NCBI RefSeq assembly: GCF_011762095.1
Contig: NZ_JAASQO010000017.1
Coordinates: forward strand, 1-64,000
Length of the DNA: 64,000 nt
Reading direction: 5' to 3'
Source: Parvibaculum indicum
Lineage (GTDB): Bacteria; Pseudomonadota; Alphaproteobacteria; Parvibaculales; Parvibaculaceae
Part shown: positions 1 to 7,032 of the stretch, in pieces
Position numbering within the stretch: the first letter of the stretch is position 1
Layout: every line of letters begins with the position of its first letter
Translations under genes and position numbers: made by a program
The notes under the pieces: model-generated
Told to the model about the DNA's origin: nothing
What the model saw: the letters and a program-made list of their open reading frames with translations, nothing else
Database searches by the model: none

Positions 1-29
1 CGATAACGGGAAGGTCGCAAACTGCCGGG

Positions 30-155
30 TCATCGAAGTTCTCGCTGACCCTCCCGGTCATCCGGAAGTGCCATCACATGCTCGAGCACGAGGATCGCGG
101 CACCGCAGACAATCGCCGCGTCAGCGAGATTGAACGCGGGCCAATGGCGGCCCAC
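30..155 (-). pseudogene. lspA: lspA 3' fragment (signal peptidase II, C-terminal tail only)
   Basis: The translation contains GRHWPAFNLADAAIVCG, the conserved C-terminal motif of signal peptidase II (the FNxADxAI segment with the second catalytic Asp), followed by one hydrophobic helix and a stop. Codons upstream of this motif do not resemble LspA, and the family's other helices and first catalytic Asp are missing, so about three quarters of the usual 150-170 residues are gone. The join between LspA and unrelated sequence lies near position 155. Plasmid and island copies of lspA often accompany lead or cadmium efflux genes, which fits the neighbouring PbrT-like pseudogene. It cannot be functional as seen. 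Confidence 0.6.
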
Positions 156-269
156 TCTGTGCTCCTCGTCCTTGCCTGCACTCCGTATCTCGTAGTTTCG
201 ACCCCGGTGACGACTTGTTGCGACACTCGGTGGCACCGCAAGGCAGGGCGTTCCTAACAATGGGGCGAT

Positions 270-1073
270 TCAACTCGAAAGGCCAGCGTTTGGACGGTTG
301 CCATCGACGCGGCAGCAGGGCAGTTCTATCCAGTAATCGTCATCGGTCTGGTACCTGACCCGGCAGGACAGCGAAGGGGTACACGAAGGGTGGGGGACGA
401 TCTCGCCGCGCAGGAGCTGCGATACGAACGTCCCCGCACCCTGGGCAAGATAGGTCTTGTACGCCGTAACCGCGAACGTGTCAGGATCCATTCGAGACGT
501 GAATTCATTGATCTCCAAGAGACTCTCGGACGGCCGGACATCGGTATTCGCATTCAGAACGTATCGACGAAGCTGCGGGTCCATAAGATCGAGCTGGACT
601 GCATAAGCAATGAACTCATGCCACTCGGGCCGCAGCTTGACCGGGCCTCCCCTGACGGCTTCCCAGATCGCCATGTGCGCCAACTCGTGCCGGAGGAAGG
701 AGCCTGCCAGCGCCGAACTCCACGGCAGCCCCCGGGGTCTCACTTGGGACTTGCGATAGAAGGTGATTTCCGCCTGTTGCCCGTCAAAATAGCCATGAAC
801 GGAGGCACGCTCCGCTGAGCGCACAATGGCGCGGTCGGCAAAGCGCAGCGTGATCCTGGGCGTCACTTCGATCCCAATGCCTCGGAAATACGCAACGATG
901 TCGGCCAACGCCCCGCATGCCTCAGCTAGCTCGGCGGGATCGCCGTAGAGGACAGTGACACCTTGGTTGCCGCAATTACCCTGCGGCTCGGCCCGGGCGC
1001 CATTTAGCGCAAAGCCCCCGCTCACCCCCGCTCCTAACAGCAACAATGCAAGGATCGTCTGACGGTCAACCAT
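270..1073 (-). CDS. Secreted HExxH metallopeptidase-like protein
   Basis: The 267-residue product starts with a short charged segment and a hydrophobic stretch ending in ALNGARA, a plausible signal peptide, so it is probably exported. A zinc-peptidase motif HELAH sits near residues 129-133, and a candidate third ligand, the Glu of WHEFIAY, lies near residue 153, the spacing expected of gluzincin-type proteases. I do not recognise a named family. The ATG at 1073 is preferred over two GTG codons just upstream because AGAAGG lies a good distance before it. It follows the methyltransferase gene on the same strand after about 150 bases and may share its promoter. Whether it cleaves protein is unknown. 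Confidence 0.6.
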   Translation of the reverse strand: MVDRQTILALLLLGAGVSGGFALNGARAEPQGNCGNQGVTVLYGDPAELAEACGALADIVAYFRGIGIEVTPRITLRFADRAIVRSAERASVHGYFDGQQAEITFYRKSQVRPRGLPWSSALAGSFLRHELAHMAIWEAVRGGPVKLRPEWHEFIAYAVQLDLMDPQLRRYVLNANTDVRPSESLLEINEFTSRMDPDTFAVTAYKTYLAQGAGTFVSQLLRGEIVPHPSCTPSLSCRVRYQTDDDYWIELPCCRVDGNRPNAGLSS

Positions 1074-1226
1074 CACCACCTTCTATGTTGTGCGGGTCGC
1101 TGACATGCTGGAATCGCCGCTGAGCGGAGACGTGCCCCGGCAAGGATCGGTGCCGAAGAGCTGACATCCCACGCACCGCCCATGAGCGATGACGAGGCGA
1201 AAAACCGCTCGGGGAACGTTTCGGCA

Positions 1227-1898
1227 TCACGATGAGCAGCTTCCCCGGTAGAGCGAAATCGATCCACTGAGCGTTGGAATGACGATCGTCTCCTCCACGT
1301 GCCGGAACCCGGCTGAGTGCATAAGGTCCGGCAGCACTCCTCGGGCGTTCGGTTCAGTATTCGCGCATCCGTCGAGGTTCTGAATGACGCCTCTGAAGAG
1401 AGCCCGCATGAGCGGCGTACGCTGCAAGCCATAATCCGCAATGTGAATCTCGCCACCGACCCCAAGCGCCGCGTGCATGGCGGCGAGTGCAGCCACTTTC
1501 TCTTCCATCGGCACTTGATGGAAAACGAGGCTCGACACGACCTTTGTCGGCTGCCGTCCCTCTAGCAACTCAGCCACTTGCCGCGCGAAACCGACGTGCA
1601 GCTCGACCGCAAGGCCAGCGGCGGCGACTCTCTTCCGCGCAAGCGTCAACACTGCGGGGTCGGGATCAATCCCTACGAGCTGGGCGGACGCTGCAGCCTT
1701 CCCCAAGCGCACGAGAAGCGACCCGGTGCCGCAGCCAACATCGACGATCACGTCACCAGGGCTTGGATGGACCTGCGCGATGAGCACGGTCCTCCATCGG
1801 TGCTCGCGTGTGAGCGCGGCTACCCCGAAGTCGTAAAAGGGGGTGAGCCAATGATGCCCGGCGGCGGGCGTGTAGGTCAGGTCAGACTGCACGGGCAT
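1227..1898 (-). CDS. Class I SAM-dependent methyltransferase
   Basis: The 223-residue product has the SAM-binding glycine loop VDVGCGTGSLL (about residues 50-60), the acidic residue closing the second strand (LVGIDPDP), and a ubiE/Methyltransf_11-like layout with HVGFARQ and HIADYGL later on. The substrate cannot be read from the sequence. The ATG at 1898 is chosen over a TTG at 1916 because that TTG overlaps the promoter -10 element described separately. It lies upstream of the HExxH protein gene on the same strand. Its own MerR-type promoter suggests metal-responsive expression; methyltransferases of this sort do occur in metal or metalloid resistance clusters. Confidence 0.72.
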   Translation of the reverse strand: MPVQSDLTYTPAAGHHWLTPFYDFGVAALTREHRWRTVLIAQVHPSPGDVIVDVGCGTGSLLVRLGKAAASAQLVGIDPDPAVLTLARKRVAAAGLAVELHVGFARQVAELLEGRQPTKVVSSLVFHQVPMEEKVAALAAMHAALGVGGEIHIADYGLQRTPLMRALFRGVIQNLDGCANTEPNARGVLPDLMHSAGFRHVEETIVIPTLSGSISLYRGSCSS

Positions 1899-1915
1899 TG
1901 TCTTCGTTTCTCGCA

Positions 1916-1946
1916 ATCCTACATCCTGTAGCGACTACAGATTCAA
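1916..1946 (-). promoter_or_regulatory. MerR-type promoter/operator of the methyltransferase gene
   Basis: Read on the minus strand there is a -35 TTGAAT (1941-1946), a 19-base spacer (1922-1940) and a -10 TAGGAT (1916-1921). The spacer holds a perfect dyad, CTGTAG and CTACAG around TCG. An over-long 19-20 base spacer carrying a dyad is the hallmark of promoters that MerR-family metal sensors untwist. No merR-like gene is in the window, so the regulator must be elsewhere or lost. Confidence 0.55.
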
Positions 1947-2108
1947 GCTTAAATCGTCGCGGAGGCCAATGATCCTGCTGCAACCACAATAACGCTGATC
2001 CCGTGCCGTGCCATAGCCGCTAGCGCTGGCTGCCCGGCCCGGGTCTCGACGGACTCACCGGCCCCACCAAGCCGGTTGCGCAACTGCTAATCGCTCCAAG
2101 CGATAGCG

Positions 2109-4083
2109 TCAGGTCTCCAGCACCGCGCTTCTGCGATTGAGCCAGAAACCCCCAACCAGAATTGCCAGGACGACCAGTTGGGCTAGCACTGTCTCGGTTG
2201 TAGGGAACAGCCCAAGCATCTGGATGCGCGGTACGCCCGTGAGCGGTACGACTCCCAAGATTCCTGCCTCCTGCAGACCCGCTACGCCCTTTCCAGCGAG
2301 AACGATGGCCAGGATCGCGATGAGAATGGCGCTCCACGAAAAGAACTGGGTGATCGGTAAGCGGGTGCCGTATCGGAGCATGATCCAGGCCAGCACGGCG
2401 AGCAACGCAGCCCGCCGCAGTCGCGCCGCCAAGCATTGCTAAGCCGTTTCCTTGGGCCCAGAGCGCGGCATAGAAAAGGATGGTTTCGAACACTTCCCGA
2501 TAGACGACGACAAAAGCCAGCAGGAAGAGGAACCAACCCGAACGTCTAGACAGAGCGTGCGCCATCTTCTCTTTGACGTAGCGCTGCCATGCCTCCGCGT
2601 TGCTTTTCCCGTGCATTCAGATCCCAACCGTAAGCAGGATGATCGCAGCGAATAGCGAGCCGAAACCCTCGGTAAGCTCCCGTGAAGCCCCGCTGATACC
2701 GATGAAGTATGTGGCGATGAACCAGCTGGCCACGCCAGCCGCAAGCGCCGCCACCCATCCGCCATGTACGAAGCCGAGCATTTCGGTTCGCTCTGTTTTT
2801 CGGAGGAAGGCGATCATCGCGATCACGATCAGCAACGCCTCAAGCCCCTCACGCAGCAGGACGCCGAACGCGCCGGCGAAGCTTGATGCACTGCTTGCCT
2901 TTTCCGGCGCGAGCGCAGCCTCAGCTTCGCCGAATAGGCTTCCGAGCTCCTGATTGGCGGCCTGGACTTCAGCGAGCGGGCGCGCCTTGGCAATCGCTGC
3001 CCGAAGCGCGCCCATTGCTTGCTCGATCCTCGCCATCAGCTCCGGATCGCGAGCCGCGAGCATCGGCTCCACGGGCTCAAATCCATCAAGATAGGCGGAC
3101 AACGCGAGGTCAGTGGCGGCCTGCCGATTCCCAGCCGCGTAGGCTTTGAGGCTTGCCTCGAGACGTTCGCGCGTGAGCGCGAGCGAACCATTGGCGTGGG
3201 CTGTCACCGAGTCTGAATGCCGGCGCAGATAGGCAGTCACGGCGTCAGCTTTGCCGGCACCAATTTCGGCGGCAAGCGACGCTGGCGTCGCGCCGACGAA
3301 TGCCGCCAGATTGGGATATCTCTGGCGGAGTGACGCATCATGGCGCCATAGCCTCTGACCACGTCCAGTCTCGGAAGCCGGGTAGGCGAAGGTGCCGGCG
3401 TAGAACGCGAGCGCCCAGCGATCTTCGTCAGAAAGGGAATCGAAGCCGGCCATTACCGTGCCGTCGAGGCCTTGGGTGATTACCTGATAAAGGCCGAACA
3501 AACTGCGCTGATCAGCGCGCACATTGTCGCTGAATGCGATCGGCGGCGGATCAAGCCCCACCGAACCCGGGCCGTGTCCATCGCCCGTTGCGCCGTGACA
3601 GCTCGCACAATTCTGGGCGTAGAGCGCAGCCCCGCGCGCAAGGTCTGGCGGCGCCGTCGGCGCGAGCGGCACGGGATAGGCAGCGAGCAGCGCGGACGCA
3701 AGCGCCTTAGATTGTGCGGCGACTTCAGCTGGCGGCGCCTTGGCTGAGATCGCCGTGCGCAACGCCCTCGTCTGGCGCAACAGGTCCGCCTTGCCACTCT
3801 TTTCGGGCAAAGATCCGAGCCTGGTTTCTACCTGGCCCGCGAACTCCACCATCTCCGCATATTCGGCCTCACTGCTAACGCGCCCGCCAGAGACCGCACC
3901 GGCGTAGTCGACGGCAATATAGTCAAGCAGCCGCCACACGGTCTGGACTTCCGTGTCGCTCGCAATCGCCTGATTCGGCGCGATTTGCGATAGAATAGCG
4001 GAAAGCAGCAGTACGAACGTGTAACGACACGCCTTTCCAACAGCGCTCATGCGGGGGCGAACAGGACCATGGAACAGGTGCAT
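2109..4083 (-). pseudogene. PbrT-like cytochrome c/FTR1 metal permease, inactivated by TGA and frameshift
   Basis: The N-terminal part has a signal peptide, then a c-type haem motif CASCHG (near residue 158), then an FTR1 permease with the metal-binding REGLEALLIV motif. Reading stops at a TGA (2617-2619) in place of the Trp expected between LLTVGI and MHGKSNAEAW. The same frame then continues with a second RExxE-like motif (YREVFETILF). At a GGG run near 2411-2413 the frame shifts, and the last helices (LAVLAWIMLRYG to LAILVGGFWLNRR) continue in another frame to 2109. Repaired, the product would be about 655 residues, normal for cytochrome c/FTR1 fusions such as PbrT. The start at 4083 follows an AGAGGC site. 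Confidence 0.8.
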
Positions 4084-4111
4084 CTACGAGCCTCTAGTTG
4101 AGAATCGTTCG

Positions 4112-4142
4112 CGCAGTAATCCTGTAGTCCCCACAGGATCAA
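4112..4142 (-). promoter_or_regulatory. MerR-type promoter/operator of the PbrT-like pseudogene
   Basis: On the minus strand TTGATC (4137-4142) is a -35 candidate. It is followed by a 7-base perfect dyad, ATCCTGT and ACAGGAT around seven bases (4119-4139). A weak -10 lies 18-19 bases downstream. The half-site CTGTAG/CTACAG core is shared with the site at 1916-1946, so one regulator probably served both. The promoter now drives a dead gene. Confidence 0.5.
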
Positions 4143-4323
4143 GCCACAACGCACCTTGTCGCGCGATTAAGTGGCTGGATAGACTCTGCTGTTGCCATTG
4201 ACATCGGAGCCGCGGGCTTGAAAATTCGGATCAAGCCACCTCGCGATGGTTGGTCAGCTCGATAGAGTCCCTAGCCCACCTTGATGAGCAGACCCTCGTC
4301 GCACATCCGGCTCAGCTAACTGC

Positions 4324-4449
4324 GTGGAACTCGATATCCGTCAGGTCGCGCGCTCGAACGGGTACCCTCTCGAGAGCGAAAGCGTTCTCGCGCGGCTTCT
4401 GACATTGGCTGTCATGATGATCGGCTTTTGGATATACGAATTGGAAGCC
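4324..4449 (+). pseudogene. Possible C-terminal fragment of a second FTR1-type permease
   Basis: The plus-strand translation contains ESVLARLLTLAVMMIGFWI, which resembles the last transmembrane segment of the PbrT-like pseudogene (ETVLAQLVVLAILVGGFWL) in spacing and residues. It lies between the opposite-strand PbrT-like gene and tRNA-Arg and has no upstream permease sequence that I can recognise. I read it as a scar of rearrangement in the island; chance similarity of hydrophobic segments remains possible. Confidence 0.25.
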
Positions 4450-4547
4450 TGCCGGCGGTCACTGACCGCTTGTGTCGCTCACCAGCAGACTGAGGTTTCA
4501 TCGCATGCGCGCGAACATTGCAGAATGTCAGTCGCCGGAGGCATTCT

Positions 4548-4573
4548 AACCAAAACGGCCCCTAAGGGCCGTT
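4548..4573 (-). terminator. Terminator downstream of tRNA-Arg
   Basis: An 8-base perfect stem (AACGGCCC and GGGCCGTT, four-base loop) lies about 30 bases past the tRNA 3' end and is followed on the minus strand by a short T-rich tract. Confidence 0.5.
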
Positions 4574-4602
4574 CTTAACTACTTGATTTTCAGGCAAAAG
4601 GT

Positions 4603-4679
4603 TGGCGCACCCGACAGGATTCGAACCTGTGGCCTCCACCTTCGGAGGGTGGCGCTCTATCCAGCTGAGCTACGGGTGC
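4603..4679 (-). tRNA. tRNA-Arg(CCG)
   Basis: A complete 77-base cloverleaf is visible on the minus strand. The acceptor stem is GCACCCG with CGGGTGC, the D arm is GCTC...GAGC, the anticodon stem is CCACC/GGTGG with loop CTCCGAA (anticodon CCG), the T arm is ACAGG-TTCGAAT-CCTGT, the discriminator is G, and CCA is encoded. It reads CGG codons. It stands at the boundary between core DNA and the metal island and is a classic integration target. Confidence 0.95.
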
Positions 4680-5304
<625 letters not shown>

Positions 5305-5817
5305 ATGTCCGAGCCGATCCGGCTGGCCCCCTTCGATGTCTTTGTCGACCCCTTGCTGGGCTTCCATGACCGCCGCCTGCGCGAGATGCAGGCCTATTGG
5401 GACGGCAAGCGGCAGGGCCGGACCATGCCGGCGCGTGCCGATGTGAGCCCGGCGGAAATCGTTTCCCACCTGCCGAGCGTCTTCCTGGTGAACACGGCGT
5501 CGCCCATGCTGAACCCCGAGGATTTCACGGTCCGGCTGATGGGAACGGCGCTGAACGAATTGTTCGAGCAGGATTTCACGGGACGAAGTTTTGCCGAGGT
5601 GTTGTCGGCCAAGCCCTCCTCGGCCTTTTGCAAGCTCTTCGGCATCGTTGCGCAATTGCGCCGCCCCATCCGCGTCTACGGCCATGCCCGGTTTGCGCCG
5701 GGCGGCGCGGTGACGGAGATCGAAGGCGTGCTGCTGCCGCTCTCCGGGCAGGATGGCGGCGACACGGTGGGCCTCGTCATGGGCGAGCTGGTGAAACGCG
5801 CCTCCTCCGGGCGGTAG
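5305..5817 (+). CDS. PAS-domain (PAS_5 type) protein
   Basis: The 170-residue soluble protein matches the alphaproteobacterial PAS_5 (former DUF1457) pattern: an early YWDGKRQGRTMPARADVSP segment, a central hydrophobic core, and FTVRLMGTALNELFEQDFTGRSF where such domains have an F/Y-R-L-x-G-T motif followed by GR. These proteins usually stand alone and are thought to sense small ligands or act as regulators; no output domain is attached. The ATG at 5305 has GGAAG upstream. A second member of the family lies at 29655-30173. The next gene is on the opposite strand. Confidence 0.75.
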   Translation: MSEPIRLAPFDVFVDPLLGFHDRRLREMQAYWDGKRQGRTMPARADVSPAEIVSHLPSVFLVNTASPMLNPEDFTVRLMGTALNELFEQDFTGRSFAEVLSAKPSSAFCKLFGIVAQLRRPIRVYGHARFAPGGAVTEIEGVLLPLSGQDGGDTVGLVMGELVKRASSGR

Positions 5818-5847
5818 GGATCGGCGCCGCCGCGCCCGGCAGGGCGG

Positions 5848-6864
5848 TCAGCTTGCGGCGTTGTGCGCGCCGGAGGTGAGCTGCAGGAACACATCCTCCA
5901 GATCCGATTCCTCGGTCGCGATATCCGCGATCTCCAGCCCCTCCGCGGAAAGCTGGGCGAGGATCGACATGGCGCTCACTTCGGCCGGGTTGTACTGGAT
6001 GTCGAGCGAGCCGTCGGGGCGGAGCGTCGCCTTCATCTCTTCCAGCGCGGCGGGAAGCTGCGTCAGGGGCGCGGCGGCGCGCACGATGAGACGCTTTTCG
6101 CTGATTCGCGACAGAAGCGTCTGCGTCGGCTCGCAGGCCACCACCTCGCCGTGATTGATGATGGCGATCCGGTCGCAAAGCGACTGCGCCTCTTCCAGGT
6201 AATGCGTGGTGAGCACGATGGTCGTACCCTGCGCATGCAATGCCTGCACATAGTCCCAGAGCTGCTTGCGGAGTTCGATGTCGACGCCCGCCGTCGGCTC
6301 GTCGAGGATGAGCACGGGCGGATTGTGCACCATCGCCTTGGCAACGAGGAGCCGCCGCCGCATCCCGCCCGACAGGGTGCGCGCATAGGCATGCGCCTTG
6401 TCGTCGAGCCCCATGGCTTCCAGGATTTCCATGGTGCGCCGTTCCGACTTCGGCACGCCGTAAAGCCCGGCCTGCATTTCAAGAGCTTCCGCCGGCGTGA
6501 AGAAGGGGTCGATATTGAGTTCCTGCGGTACGACGCCGATGGAGGCGCGGGCGCTGCGCGGATTGACGTCGGTATCGAAGCCCCAGATCGAGGCCGAGCC
6601 GGAGGTCTTGATGACGAGACCGGCGAGAATGTTGATGAAGGTCGATTTGCCTGCGCCATTGGGGCCCAGCAGGCCGAAAATGGAGCCGCGCGGAATGTCG
6701 AGGTCGATGCCCTTCAGCGCTTCCTTGGCGGGCTGCCCGCCCGACGCCTTGTAGACCTTGCGCAAGGCCCGCGCCGAAATGGCCGATACGGGTCCGCTGT
6801 CGCTTTCCTCGCGGGGAAGGCGGCTTTCTAGCGCATTCTCGGTTTCGGCGAGCGTGTCGGCCAT
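5848..6864 (-). CDS. ABC transporter ATP-binding protein (DrrA/YadG-like)
   Basis: This 338-residue nucleotide-binding subunit has a Walker A GPNGAGKST, a signature LSGGMRRRLLVAK, a Walker B LILDEPTAGVD and the switch His in LTTHYLEEA. The C-terminal third resembles the regulatory tail of multidrug-type (ABC-2) ATPases. The substrate is unknown. The start codon at 6864 follows AGAGG. The usual ABC-2 permease partner is not next to it: the gene downstream on this strand is absent and the flanks are a PAS gene and polA, so the membrane subunit must be encoded elsewhere. Confidence 0.88.
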   Translation of the reverse strand: MADTLAETENALESRLPREESDSGPVSAISARALRKVYKASGGQPAKEALKGIDLDIPRGSIFGLLGPNGAGKSTFINILAGLVIKTSGSASIWGFDTDVNPRSARASIGVVPQELNIDPFFTPAEALEMQAGLYGVPKSERRTMEILEAMGLDDKAHAYARTLSGGMRRRLLVAKAMVHNPPVLILDEPTAGVDIELRKQLWDYVQALHAQGTTIVLTTHYLEEAQSLCDRIAIINHGEVVACEPTQTLLSRISEKRLIVRAAAPLTQLPAALEEMKATLRPDGSLDIQYNPAEVSAMSILAQLSAEGLEIADIATEESDLEDVFLQLTSGAHNAAS

Positions 6865-7032
6865 GGCGGGACCTCTCTTGTTTTTCTGCCGCTTCCGGAA
6901 ACGCGGGCGGGGCGGTGGCCCGCTCAGGCGAAAGCGTTATATTGGCGGGCCCGATACCGGCGGGGCCGGTATCGTCGTACCGGGGCCGCGGATAATGGCA
7001 CGGGCCCCCCTTAGATAGGAAGGCAGACGTCT

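Larger units (their letters stand above)
1..4602. mobile_element. Remnant heavy-metal resistance island abutting tRNA-Arg
   Basis: This segment directly follows the 3' end of an intact tRNA-Arg gene and contains only accessory or broken genes: an lspA tail, a secreted HExxH protein, a SAM methyltransferase, a doubly mutated PbrT/FTR1-type permease and a possible second permease fragment. Two MerR-type promoter/operators are present. FTR1-type PbrT and a dedicated LspA are known companions of lead and cadmium resistance operons, so the original cargo was probably a pbr/cad-like cluster. No integrase or transposase is visible here, and the left end is outside the window. The island call rests on context and gene decay, not on a mapped pair of ends. 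Confidence 0.5.

Noticed and set aside
390-818. A plus-strand frame opposite the HExxH protein gene
   Set aside because: No ribosome-binding site or domain, while the minus strand has a signal peptide and a zinc motif.
2617-2619. Selenocysteine or programmed read-through at the in-frame TGA of the PbrT-like gene
   Set aside because: The position is a Trp in the permease pattern, no SECIS-like structure is evident, and a second lesion (frameshift near 2411-2413) lies downstream.
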